From IMG/VR virus record IMGVR_UViG_3300048587_000356, positions 1 through 29,861 of that record: a stretch of DNA of 29,861 nucleotides; one strand, 5' to 3'. This DNA comes from a virus. Positions within the stretch are counted from its first letter, which is position 1. Every line of letters begins with the position of its first letter. Below, in pieces: positions 21,385-27,707 of the stretch. The position numbers were made by a program, and so were the translations under genes. The notes beneath the pieces are model-generated. The model had not been told where the DNA came from and did no database searches. It saw only the letters and a list, made by a program, of their open reading frames with translations.

Positions 21385-22179
21385 TCAGTCGACGAGGGTG
21401 ACCTCGCCGTTCCCCGCCGCGATCGCGGTCTTCATGCGATCGGCGGGGTCCATGCGGTCAAACGCGGCGCGGCTCACGGTCCGCTTGCCGTCGGCTCCCA
21501 TCCGGGTACCGCCGGCTCCGCTTCCGGACGCTCCAGTGCCCTTGAGGATGTGGTCGCGGTGCTGATACCTGCCGACCAGGGATCGCAGGGCCTCGTCGAA
21601 CCCGGCAGGGCTTCCCGGGTTCTCGAGGCTGTCGATGACCTGGCCGTCGTAGCCTCGGGCAAGAATGTTGCCGTCGTCGTCGACCGTGAAATGGCTGCCG
21701 AACCTCGCCTGCGCCATATCCACGGGGATGGCCAGGTTCTCGGCGATGTACTTCGACCGGGCGAAGGCGGTGGTCAGCCGCTCGTTATGGAGCTGCGCCC
21801 GGTACGCGTCCCGCTCTTCGATGACCGGCTTGTACTTCTTCTCGACGGCCTTGAGCCGTTCCTCGAAGGCGTCGGCGGCGGCCTTCTTGACCCGCTCGAC
21901 CTCGCCGGCCTCGATGAGCTTCTTGTCCTCCAGGTTGCGGACCAGGTCGAACGCCTTGCGGGCCTCTTCGGGGTCGATCCCCTCGTAGGCCTGGAGCTTG
22001 GCCAGCGCCTGCTCCTTCGCCTCCCGGTGGGCCTTGTTCTCGGCCCCGCGGTCGTTGATCGCCTTGATCGTCGCCGCCGCGTCGAACGGGACTTCCTTGC
22101 CGTCTTCGTGGACGTAGACGGGCTTGCCGTCCTGGACGACCACATGGCCGGCGTCGTCGAGCTTCAGTTGCATCGGCAT
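21385..22179 (-). CDS. Capsid assembly scaffolding protein (DUF6651-like)
   Basis: A 264-residue protein between portal and coat genes, the normal scaffold position. The start MPMQLKLDDAGHVVVQDGKPVYVHEDGKEVPFDA is a small beta module seen in phage proteins annotated as DUF6651 or scaffold. Residues about 45-145 form a long charged coiled coil (NKAHREAKEQALAKLQAYEG, KKLIEAGEVERVKKAAADAF). The C-terminal part (FGSHFTVDDDGNILARGYDGQ) and a basic tail could bind the coat protein. Scaffold would be lost during maturation. No protease motif seen in it. An alternative ATG lies two codons downstream. Confidence 0.72.
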   Translation of the reverse strand: MPMQLKLDDAGHVVVQDGKPVYVHEDGKEVPFDAAATIKAINDRGAENKAHREAKEQALAKLQAYEGIDPEEARKAFDLVRNLEDKKLIEAGEVERVKKAAADAFEERLKAVEKKYKPVIEERDAYRAQLHNERLTTAFARSKYIAENLAIPVDMAQARFGSHFTVDDDGNILARGYDGQVIDSLENPGSPAGFDEALRSLVGRYQHRDHILKGTGASGSGAGGTRMGADGKRTVSRAAFDRMDPADRMKTAIAAGNGEVTLVD

Positions 22180-22198
22180 CGGTCTTCAGCCTTCCCGG

Positions 22199-23719
22199 TC
22201 ATCCGACCGGCGTTGGGGTGAGGGCTTCCGCCCCCGTTGCTCCGCCGTCGGCTTCCGCCTTGGCGGCATCCGTCGTCTGGGCGTCGGCCTTCGCCTTCGC
22301 CATCGCCTGCTGAGCGGCCTTCACGGCGGCCTGTTTCTCGGCCTCGGCCGCCTTGATCTCCTCGGCCACATCCACGTCGGCGCTGAGGTGGCCGCGCCGC
22401 TGCATCTCGTGGAGGGTGGTGGACTTGGTCAGCATGCCGGCGCCCTCCAGGTCGACCACGAGTTGGGCGGACGCCTCGGAGAGGTTCGAGACGCCGAAGT
22501 CGCTGTAGACGCTGACGTGGCCGCCCTTGTCGAGACGGAGGAACCTGGCCAAGTAGTAGAGGGCGAGGTTGAAGCCGTCCTGGGTCGCCAGCGTGATCCG
22601 CTGGAGGTCGCACATGGCCGGTTCGTTGTCGCTGCGCGTCTGGACGACCGTCGTGTTGCCGGGCTTGATGACCAGCAGCTCGGCGCCCGTCTGCCGCATC
22701 CGATCCTCGTCGTCGAGGAGGGAGACGCGTCCCGCCTCGATGGCCGCGCCGGTGTGCTCGCACCACGCGACCTTGGCGGCCGGGTTCTGGAGCTTGATCG
22801 CCGTCCCGACGCCGATGACGACGTCTTCCTTGTCGTCGGCGCCGGTGACGACCAGGATCGGGACGCGGGCGGCGTGCAGGATGGTCTGCTGGTCGCTGCT
22901 GCTCTGCCAGTGCTTGACGTTGAGGTAGGCGAGGTCGAGCATCGGAGGACGGCCGACCATGTAGTCGACCCGATACCCGTAGACCGGGGCGAACGGGATG
23001 TCCTTGAGCCGCTCGCCGCCGACGGTCGTATCCCCTTCGTCGATGACCGCCCACGCCTCGCGGCCGGCGTCATCCTTGACCTTGCGGTGGATCTCCCAGC
23101 GGCCTGGCGTCAGGACCCGGACTTGGTCGACGACCTTGGTGCGGTACGGGCCGTCGTCGACCTCCACCTTCTCCAGCAGCCGGAGCTGCGAGAGCTTGGT
23201 CTCGCCGTCCCGCCGTTCGGTCTTCCAGCCCAGGATGGCGTCGTGCCGGACGTGGACGAGGTAAGGCCTGAGCTTGGCATCCCGCTCGTCCTTGACGGTG
23301 CGGGCGCCCTTCGACGGCGGGTAGTCGACGAGGATGCCGCTGATCCCGTAGGTGAGCGCGTCGGCGAAAACCGCCGCCGCGAACGCATCCAGGTTCCGCC
23401 CCTCGCGGTCGACGTCGTCGAGCAGTTCCCGGACGGCGGGCGGGACGTCGTCCCCGATGGTGATCGGCTTGCTGAACGGCTTCCCGGTGAGGACGACGAC
23501 GGTCCTGGAGTAGGCGGGGAAGAGGACGGCCGACTTGCGCCGGCATTCGTAGGAGTCGCACTCCTCGGCCGGCCACCTGGGAAGGTACGTCTCCCCGGCG
23601 TCGCGCATCGCGCTCGTGCCGCCCATCAGGGCCGAGATCAGCGGCCAATGTCGACCCATGTCGATCACGGCCGCGGACTGGACGGACGGGTCGTTCTTTG
23701 TGACGTCGGGTTCTGGCAT
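22199..23719 (-). CDS. Portal protein, DUF4055 type
   Basis: A 506-residue protein directly after TerL, the normal portal position. The N-terminal half (ETYLPRWPAEECDSYECRRKSAVLFPAYSRTVVVLTGKPFSKP) and the middle (YGYRVDYMVGRPPMLDLAYLNVKHWQSSSDQQTILHAARVPIL) match the DUF4055 family of portal-like proteins. DLQRITLATQDGFNLALYYLARFL and the following helix pair fit the conserved core. The C-terminal 70 residues are an Ala/Lys/Glu-rich coiled region. It would form the dodecameric DNA entry vertex and dock the terminase and connectors. Only weak ribosome binding site; starts 7 bp after TerL. Confidence 0.85.
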   Translation of the reverse strand: MPEPDVTKNDPSVQSAAVIDMGRHWPLISALMGGTSAMRDAGETYLPRWPAEECDSYECRRKSAVLFPAYSRTVVVLTGKPFSKPITIGDDVPPAVRELLDDVDREGRNLDAFAAAVFADALTYGISGILVDYPPSKGARTVKDERDAKLRPYLVHVRHDAILGWKTERRDGETKLSQLRLLEKVEVDDGPYRTKVVDQVRVLTPGRWEIHRKVKDDAGREAWAVIDEGDTTVGGERLKDIPFAPVYGYRVDYMVGRPPMLDLAYLNVKHWQSSSDQQTILHAARVPILVVTGADDKEDVVIGVGTAIKLQNPAAKVAWCEHTGAAIEAGRVSLLDDEDRMRQTGAELLVIKPGNTTVVQTRSDNEPAMCDLQRITLATQDGFNLALYYLARFLRLDKGGHVSVYSDFGVSNLSEASAQLVVDLEGAGMLTKSTTLHEMQRRGHLSADVDVAEEIKAAEAEKQAAVKAAQQAMAKAKADAQTTDAAKAEADGGATGAEALTPTPVG

Positions 23720-23726
23720 CGTCTCG

Positions 23727-24986
23727 TCAGACTCGGAGCGGCTTGACCGTCATCCCGCCGGCCCTCTTGATTAGCGGCTGGAGGGCGTAGCGGATCGCGT
23801 CGATCACGTGGTTGTGCTTGTCGACCACGTCGGGCAGCACGTTGCCGGTGCGGCGATCGACCTTGTACGAGTACAGCCGCATTTCCTCGGCGGTGCGGAC
23901 GCAGCGGGGATGCACGACGATGCGGTCGTAGGCCCCGCGGAGGTGGGCGATGCCGTCCTCGACGGACCCCGACCACTTGGCGGCGGCCTCGATGCTGTAG
24001 CCCTGGTTCCTCAGGTGGCTGATCGTCTCGGGGCGGGCGGAGTCGGCCCGGATGCGGGTCTTGCGCGAGTCGGGGAAGCGGTCGAACAGGGCCGGGATAT
24101 CCATCAGTTCGACGTGGGCGCCGTAGGCTTCGCGCTCGACCCAGAGGTTCGACCCGAAGATCCAGCAGCGGACGCGGACGGTCGGGTCGACGGCGAAGCC
24201 CCAATCCGCCCCGTCGTAGGGGCCGTCCCAGACCGGGCCTCGCTTCGGGTCGACGTTGGGCTCGAACTCGGCGACGCCCCACTTGCCGTGCATCACCTGA
24301 GCGTCGCTGTGGGTGGCGTACTTCCCCTCCCAGACGTGGTGGTAGGCGTCGGGGTCGCGGCGGAGGTCGTTGAGGCGTTCGGCTTCGAGGACCGCCGGGA
24401 ACCACGGGTTGTCCCGCCAGTTCATCTCGACGATGCGGGCGTCGGCGGGCGGGCTCTCGATGAACCGCTTGTCGGTCGCGCTCCCCTTGACCTCGGGGTT
24501 CCAGGTCAGCCAGATTTCCGAGCCCGGCAGGCGGATCGTCGGGACGAGATCCTTCCAGCTCTGCTCGCTGACGTACTCGGCCTCCTCGACCCAGCACCGA
24601 CGGAATCGGCTCTTGGACTTGATCCCCTGCGTGTTGTAGCGGAGGCCGGAGTAAACGAACTCGGTGGCCGCGCCGCCGGGGAAGTAGCCCGGCCTGGTCC
24701 TCAGGAACTCGCGGCCGTACTCGTAGTAGTCCTGGAGCCCAAGGTCGTCGACCAGCCCGCAAAGCTCGGCGTGAACGCTGTCCTTGAGGCTGATCTGGAG
24801 TTCCCGGGCGCAGAGGATCGGCCCCGGCTCCCGCAACCCGTCGATCAGCAGCATCGCCGCGAACGAACGGCTCTTGGCGCTGCCACGGCCGCCGTAGGCC
24901 CCGCGATACCGCGCCGGCCCCTCGAAGACCGGCCGCAGCTTATCCGGCAGTTGGACCGGTATCGTCGTCGTCGCGCTTCGGGGCAT
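23727..24986 (-). CDS. terL: Terminase large subunit (PBSX/Terminase_3 type)
   Basis: A 419-residue protein that packages DNA: ATPase motor plus headful-type nuclease. Walker A is GGRGSAKS at 32-39 and Walker B with catalytic glutamate is CWVEEAE at 131-137. DADARIVEMNWRDNPWFP follows the ATPase core. Nuclease-type acidic residues appear in DGADWGFAVDP, RADSARPET and the C-terminal DKHNHVIDAIRYAL, as in Terminase_3 C-terminal domains. The start lies 47 bp inside the TerS gene, with no clear Shine-Dalgarno site, suggesting coupled translation. Length is normal for this family. Confidence 0.93.
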   Translation of the reverse strand: MPRSATTTIPVQLPDKLRPVFEGPARYRGAYGGRGSAKSRSFAAMLLIDGLREPGPILCARELQISLKDSVHAELCGLVDDLGLQDYYEYGREFLRTRPGYFPGGAATEFVYSGLRYNTQGIKSKSRFRRCWVEEAEYVSEQSWKDLVPTIRLPGSEIWLTWNPEVKGSATDKRFIESPPADARIVEMNWRDNPWFPAVLEAERLNDLRRDPDAYHHVWEGKYATHSDAQVMHGKWGVAEFEPNVDPKRGPVWDGPYDGADWGFAVDPTVRVRCWIFGSNLWVEREAYGAHVELMDIPALFDRFPDSRKTRIRADSARPETISHLRNQGYSIEAAAKWSGSVEDGIAHLRGAYDRIVVHPRCVRTAEEMRLYSYKVDRRTGNVLPDVVDKHNHVIDAIRYALQPLIKRAGGMTVKPLRV

Positions 24987-25461
24987 TCACGAACTCGACG
25001 CGGAAGGCGGGGGACGCCAGCGGCTCGCCGTTCCTCCCGGTGATCTCCTGCTTGACCCGCTCGCCATACAGCTCCGGGTGCTGCTGGGCCGCCAGCTTGA
25101 ACCTCGCGTCGACCCTCAGCCGGGACCGGGCCACGAACTCCGTGTTCATCACCTCTTGGCCCCGGACGATCTTCACGTCGCGGCTGGAGTCGTCGGCGAT
25201 GTCGAGCACGTCGTCCATCAGCGCGTGGGCCTGGGATTGGCGTGCACGCATGTAACTGTCCGAAAACCCGACGTAGGTCTCGTCGCCCCTCTCGCCCTTC
25301 ACCACCCAGAGCAGGACGGTCGAGCGTGCGGGCATGCCGTCTTCGGCGCAGATCGAGGACAGGCTCTTGCCCTCGGCCAGCTTCACGCAGATCGAGTCGC
25401 CGAGTTCGACCGTGTAGTCGGTCGGCCGCCCCGCCTTGGTCTGTACGGTCTCTTCCTGCAT
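24940..25461 (-). CDS. terS: Terminase small subunit, Sf6-type HTH
   Basis: A 173-residue protein; the ATG at 25461 is preferred since the frame before it is nonsense. It begins MQEETVQTKAGRPTDYTVEL and continues with an HTH domain (ICVKLAEGKSLSSICAEDGMPARSTVLLWV) characteristic of Sf6 gp1-like small terminase subunits. A helical middle (SDSYMRARQSQAHALMDDVLDIADD) and VNTEF/VDARFKLAAQQHPELYGERV also match the family. It binds phage DNA at the packaging start and stimulates TerL, whose gene begins 47 bp before this one ends. Confidence 0.85.
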   Translation of the reverse strand: MQEETVQTKAGRPTDYTVELGDSICVKLAEGKSLSSICAEDGMPARSTVLLWVVKGERGDETYVGFSDSYMRARQSQAHALMDDVLDIADDSSRDVKIVRGQEVMNTEFVARSRLRVDARFKLAAQQHPELYGERVKQEITGRNGEPLASPAFRVEFVNAPKRDDDDTGPTAG

Positions 25462-25466
25462 GGCTC

Positions 25467-25826
25467 TCACGCTGTCGGTTCGATGCCCGCGTCCAGGTCG
25501 CCGCTGTACCGTGCCGCCTCTTCCCGCTCGGCCTTGGTCATGGCCCGCCAGGGTCCGTCGGACTCCTCGCGGAGCGCGTCGGCTTCCGGCGTCTCGCCCT
25601 TGCCCTCGCGGTCGAGCTGGTGAATGCGGAGCGTCAGGGCCTTGAAGCATCCCAGGTGGTCGGGCGGCTTGGTCGCCTCGCGATCGTCGTCCGTCATCCG
25701 CTCCCACGGCCCGTCCATGTCGTCGCGGAGGGCGTCGGCTTCGGGGCCGCTCCCCTTGCCGGCCTCGGCCAGCCGATCGAGCCTGGCGGCTAGTTCGTCA
25801 TAGCGGTCCAGGTCTTCGCGGCTCAT
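25467..25826 (-). CDS. Protein of two tandem SPEADALRD-type repeats
   Basis: A 119-residue protein upstream of TerS. It consists of two copies of one unit of about 45 residues: RLDRLAEAGKGSGPEADALRDD with DGPWERMT and RIHQLDREGKGETPEADALREE with DGPWRAMT. The unit, a helix, G-x-x-PEAD-x-LR, and DGPW, recalls a short uncharacterised domain I associate with Planctomycetota proteins (memory, not searched). It may be regulatory or a DNA-packaging accessory. No catalytic residues seen. Confidence 0.7.
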   Translation of the reverse strand: MSREDLDRYDELAARLDRLAEAGKGSGPEADALRDDMDGPWERMTDDDREATKPPDHLGCFKALTLRIHQLDREGKGETPEADALREESDGPWRAMTKAEREEAARYSGDLDAGIEPTA

Positions 25827-25850
25827 CGGTCGACCCTACGGGTTGGAAGA

Positions 25851-25892
25851 CCGCCCCGGCCCCCGAGAGGGCTTGATCGACGACCGGGGCGG
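25851..25892. terminator. GC-rich hairpin downstream of the tRNA cluster
   Basis: Perfect 9-bp arms CCGCCCCGG (25851-25859) and CCGGGGCGG (25884-25892) enclose a 24-base loop. The hairpin lies in the gap between the tRNA-like element and the repeat-domain gene. On the minus strand TCTTCC follows, with no strong U-tract, so it is at best a weak or Rho-assisted terminator or a processing structure. Confidence 0.4.
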
Positions 25893-25959
25893 CTCAGGAG
25901 GAACACGGCGGAGGTTGTACCGGGAAGCGACTACCGGCCCCTGGTGCCGCACTCTCCGC

Positions 25960-25972
25960 TGATCGTGCCAGG
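25960..25972 (-). repeat. 13-bp direct repeat, copy 1 (3' of tRNA-like element)
   Basis: CCTGGCACGATCA on the minus strand begins three bases after the 3' end of the anticodon-less element. An identical copy is at 26452-26464, two bases after the 3' end of another tRNA-like element. Confidence 0.7.
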
Positions 25973-25975
25973 GAG

Positions 25976-26034
25976 CGTCATGGGCGGGATTCGAACCCGC
26001 GACCTAAAGCTCTAGCCAACTGAGCTACCATGAC
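25976..26034 (-). ncRNA. 59-nt tRNA-like element lacking the anticodon arm
   Basis: It has a perfect 7-bp acceptor stem (GTCATGG with CCATGAC), the U8-A9 linker, a 4-bp D stem GCTC/GAGC with loop AGTTGGCTA, and a perfect T arm (GCGGG-TTCGAAT-CCCGC). The last base is G and no CCA is encoded. Between D stem and T stem only TTTAGGTC remains, so the 17-nt anticodon arm is missing while a variable-loop-like AGGTC stays. It lies 3 bp from the tRNA-Trp gene. It cannot decode; it may be a processed decoy, a precise deletion relic, or an RNA with another use. Confidence 0.7.
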
Positions 26035-26037
26035 GAG

Positions 26038-26110
26038 CACGAGGGGAGGGATTCGAACCCCCGACCATCGGATTTGGAATCCGACGCTCTCCCGACTGAG
26101 CTACCCCCGT
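26038..26110 (-). tRNA. tRNA-Trp (CCA)
   Basis: A complete 73-nt cloverleaf: acceptor ACGGGGG/CCCTCGT with one G-T wobble, D arm GCTC/GAGC, anticodon stem TCGGA/TCCGA with loop TTCCAAA giving CCA, variable TGGTC, T arm with loop TTCGAAT, and discriminator G. The anticodon CCA and G73 fit tryptophan. No 3' CCA is encoded. It is one of the few intact tRNAs here and likely supplements the host's own tRNA-Trp during infection. Confidence 0.97.
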
Positions 26111-26119
26111 GTTGATCGA

Positions 26120-26431
26120 TCAGAGGCAGATCCGTCGGGACAGTTCGTCGAGCCGGCCGCTCGCCCCGCCGACGTCGTCCATCAGGCGACGGAGTTGATG
26201 CGACAACGGGCATCGCTGGGGCTGGGCGATCTCTCCGGCCGCCTGGAGTCCGCCGCAACCGGGAGGCTCGGGCGGGAGGACGGGGGCCAGTTTGTCACCG
26301 AGCATCTTGACCCGCTCGCCGAGTTCGGCGATCAGCTTGCCCAGGATCTCGACGTCCTGGCCCAGCGGCGTCGGGCCGTCGGTGCCCATGGTCGTCATCT
26401 CAAGCCGCCTGGCCGTGGTCTCGCCGTACAT
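26120..26431 (-). CDS. Unknown protein with amphipathic helix
   Basis: A 103-residue protein 9 bp upstream of tRNA-Trp; GGGAG five bases before ATG 26431 supports the start. It contains an amphipathic helical segment at about 25-50 (DVEILGKLIAELGERVKMLGDKL), a Pro/Gly-rich middle with two cysteines, and a second helix at 80-98 (LSHQLRRLMDDVGGASGRLDELS). It has no catalytic motif. It is located among tRNA-like elements and small genes of unknown role. Confidence 0.55.
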   Translation of the reverse strand: MYGETTARRLEMTTMGTDGPTPLGQDVEILGKLIAELGERVKMLGDKLAPVLPPEPPGCGGLQAAGEIAQPQRCPLSHQLRRLMDDVGGASGRLDELSRRICL

Positions 26432-26451
26432 GGTCGCTCCCGGGTTGTCGT

Positions 26452-26464
26452 TGATCGTGCCAGG
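26452..26464 (-). repeat. 13-bp direct repeat, copy 2
   Basis: Identical to 25960-25972 (CCTGGCACGATCA on the minus strand), two bases after the 3' end of the truncated tRNA-like element and between it and the 103-residue gene. Confidence 0.7.
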
Positions 26465-26466
26465 TA

Positions 26467-26516
26467 ATTCAGGCTGGGGAGTCGAACCTGTAAGCGTCGC
26501 TTACCAGTTCGGCCGA
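26467..26516 (-). ncRNA. Truncated tRNA-like element (pair 2, second member)
   Basis: A T-loop TTCGACT followed by CCCCA and GCCTGAA recalls the 3' half of the element at 27137-27207 (TTCAACT, CCCCA, GCCTTAA). Only about 25 bases lie between the preceding element and the T arm, the 5' strand of the T stem is unpaired (ACAGG), and a GTAAGC-GAC-GCTTAC hairpin occupies the space. A D-loop-like AACTGGTAA is present. Probably a decayed copy. Confidence 0.35.
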
Positions 26517-26590
26517 TGCGATGGGCCGGGGTCGAACCGACATGGCGCCGCCTGCCGAGCAGCGCCCGCCCCTCCGACGGGGCCCACCGC
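26517..26590 (-). ncRNA. Divergent tRNA-like element, Ala-type anticodon (pair 2, first member)
   Basis: A 74-nt sequence that folds as a canonical cloverleaf: acceptor GCGGTGG/CCATCGC (one G-U), D stem CCCG/CGGG, anticodon stem GCTGC/GCGGC with loop TCGGCAG (anticodon position GGC, alanine), variable GCCAT, and T arm GTCGG-TTCGACC-CCGGC. A73 fits alanine, but U8 and U33 are replaced by G and C and the alanine G3-U70 pair is missing. The anticodon stem can be extended to 8 bp. Likely decayed or specialised rather than a working tRNA. Confidence 0.45.
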
Positions 26591-26599
26591 GTGGTTGCG

Positions 26600-26785
26600 T
26601 CAGAGATCGAAAAGGAGGGGCACGATCGCCAGCGTCAGGGCGGTGTTCATCGCCGAGTCGTTCGCCTGCCGCTGCATCTCCTCTAGCCGGCGGCGGCTGT
26701 CCTCTTCCTCCCGCTTGCGGCAGTGCGGGCAAGCGATGGCCGTGATGCTGACCGGCTGTCCGCAGCGAAGGCACGGCTTGTTCAT
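26600..26785 (-). CDS. Zinc-ribbon protein with C-terminal hydrophobic tail
   Basis: A 61-residue protein; ATG 26785 overlaps the preceding stop as ATGA, so the two genes are coupled. CLRC at 5-8 and CPHC at 19-22 form a zinc ribbon. A charged helix (KREEEDSRRRLEEMQRQAND) follows, and the protein ends in a hydrophobic segment MNTALTLAIVPLLFDL. That could be a membrane anchor or a packed tail. Function unknown; zinc-ribbon anchored proteins act in several contexts. Confidence 0.6.
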   Translation of the reverse strand: MNKPCLRCGQPVSITAIACPHCRKREEEDSRRRLEEMQRQANDSAMNTALTLAIVPLLFDL

Positions 26786-27012
26786 CGCCCGTCTCCCTTG
26801 ACCACCTGGAACGGCCCGTCGCCGAGCCCGCCGAGCCACACTGGATCGAGGTGTCGCAGGTCGTCGGCCCTGACGATCGAAACCCGTCCGTCGTCCCACG
26901 CGACGTGGGCGATGACGGCGGGCGGGTCCTGGGTCGCGTCGAAGGCCGTGGCGTAGACGTCACCAGTCCGCTCGGGCTCGCTCCGCAGGCAGACGCGGCT
27001 GCCGTGGGTCAT
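26782..27012 (-). CDS. Small SH3-like protein, unknown
   Basis: A 76-residue protein; GGAG eight bases before ATG 27012. The sequence alternates as a small beta barrel: MTHGSRVCLRSEPERTGDVYA, AVIAHVAWDDGRVSIVRADDLRHL. G-x-R-V followed by V-x-W-D-D-G-x-x-S and a DDL pair is common in KOW/SH3-like small domains. Translation is coupled to the zinc-ribbon gene (ATGA). It lies between two tRNA-like pairs. Role unknown. Confidence 0.55.
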   Translation of the reverse strand: MTHGSRVCLRSEPERTGDVYATAFDATQDPPAVIAHVAWDDGRVSIVRADDLRHLDPVWLGGLGDGPFQVVKGDGR

Positions 27013-27136
27013 CGATTCGGCTCCAGTGGCCGTCGCGTGAATGGAATTGGTTCGCGCCTTGTCCTCGGCAGGTCGCCACTCCTGCGTCGACCGCCTACGC
27101 GGCCATCCTGGGCGTCTAGACGACGAGGGCAAGGAG
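27013..27136. other. Gap without a gene; perfect 10-bp palindrome
   Basis: 124 bp between the tRNA-like pair and the SH3-like gene. It contains the perfect 10-bp palindrome CGTCTAGACG at 27113-27122 and the Shine-Dalgarno region of the next gene. No ORF or clear promoter recognised. Confidence 0.5.
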
Positions 27137-27207
27137 CTTAAGGCTGGGGAGTTGAACCCCATTCAGACGAGTTTTTGCCCGCCTAAGATACCGACCTTCC
27201 GCCTGAG
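27137..27207 (-). ncRNA. Divergent tRNA-like element (pair 1, second member)
   Basis: A 71-nt sequence directly after the Gly-type element. T arm TGGGG-TTCAACT-CCCCA is perfect and D arm AAGG-TCGGTA-TCTT keeps the GG of the D loop. Acceptor CTCAGGC/GCCTTAA pairs at only five of seven positions, and the anticodon stem GGCGG/TCGTC closes an 8-base loop GCAAAAAC. No clear anticodon can be assigned. Its 3' half matches the truncated element at 26467, showing that the two pairs share an origin. Confidence 0.4.
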
Positions 27208-27279
27208 AGCGATGGGCTGGGGTCGAACCAGCGAGGCACAGCCTGGGAAGCTATGCATGGGCCCTGACGCCCCCACCGC
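27208..27279 (-). ncRNA. Divergent tRNA-like element, Gly(CCC)-type (pair 1, first member)
   Basis: A 72-nt cloverleaf: acceptor GCGGTGG/CCATCGC, D stem GCGT/ATGC with GG in the loop, anticodon stem ATAGC/GCTGT (extendable to seven pairs) with loop TTCCCAG giving CCC, variable GCCTC, T arm GCTGG-TTCGACC-CCAGC, and U73. G1-C72, C2-G71, U73 and C35-C36 are the known glycine identity elements, so it could be a working tRNA-Gly. But base 8 is G, not U, base 26 is missing and the D loop lacks A14/A21. Confidence 0.5.
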
Positions 27280-27330
27280 GTGAGTCTATCTTACGCCGAG
27301 AAGGACCGGCGCGCCAGGCGGACCATTGTC

Positions 27331-27537
27331 TCACCAAAGCACCGCGGCGGCGACGATCGCGGCGATCACCCCGACGACCAGCACACCGCACCCGACCGCA
27401 CCCAGCGACTCGCCCGGATCACGCCCCCCGGTGAGGATCGTCGTCACCATGAGGCTGTCGGACAGCGCGTCCATCGCCATGTAGGCCACGCCGACGACGC
27501 ACGCGGCGATAGTGAGCCAGCCGATGATCTCGCCCAT
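27331..27537 (-). CDS. Two-TM small membrane protein (holin candidate)
   Basis: A 68-residue protein; ATG 27537 lies 2 bp after the stop of the 55-residue gene. Two hydrophobic segments (IIGWLTIAACVVGVAYMAMDAL and LGAVGCGVLVVGVIAAIVAAAVLW) are separated by a polar turn with GGRDPGES. Small two-segment proteins near a cell-wall-active enzyme are often holins. The C-terminus ends in the membrane segment, lacking the usual charged tail, so the call is tentative. The peptidase gene lies three genes upstream. Confidence 0.5.
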   Translation of the reverse strand: MGEIIGWLTIAACVVGVAYMAMDALSDSLMVTTILTGGRDPGESLGAVGCGVLVVGVIAAIVAAAVLW

Positions 27538-27539
27538 GG

Positions 27540-27707
27540 TTACTTGGCCATCTCCGCGCGAAACGCCTTGATCGCCTGGGCCGCCTTCACGTACCTCTCG
27601 GCCTGGTTGCCGTCCGCTCGCCACAACGCGTCCTTCACGACCACCGCCTCCAGATCGGGAGGCAGGGCCGGCGGCGGGGCGGTCGGCTCGATCGTCTTGC
27701 CGTCCAT
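27540..27707 (-). CDS. 55-residue protein, unknown
   Basis: A short gene whose ATG (27707) overlaps the stop of the previous gene as TGATG and whose stop is 2 bp before the next start. A proline-rich stretch (PTAPPPALPPDLE) is followed by an amphipathic helix (EAVVVKDALWRADGNQAERY, VKAAQAIKAFRAEMAK). Tight packing on both sides favours a real gene. It may be an accessory to the flanking membrane proteins. Confidence 0.6.
   Translation of the reverse strand: MDGKTIEPTAPPPALPPDLEAVVVKDALWRADGNQAERYVKAAQAIKAFRAEMAK

Noticed and set aside
25851-25892. Classical Rho-independent terminator
   Set aside because: The stem is strong but no T-tract follows on the minus strand; kept only as a low-confidence hairpin.
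27113-27122. CGTCTAGACG palindrome as a binding site
   Set aside because: A single 10-bp palindrome is not enough evidence; no second copy noticed.
25976-27279. CRISPR-like or tmRNA interpretation of the tRNA-like cluster
   Set aside because: No regular repeat-spacer spacing, no tag-peptide frame, no long pseudoknot region; individual elements fit tRNA-like folds better.
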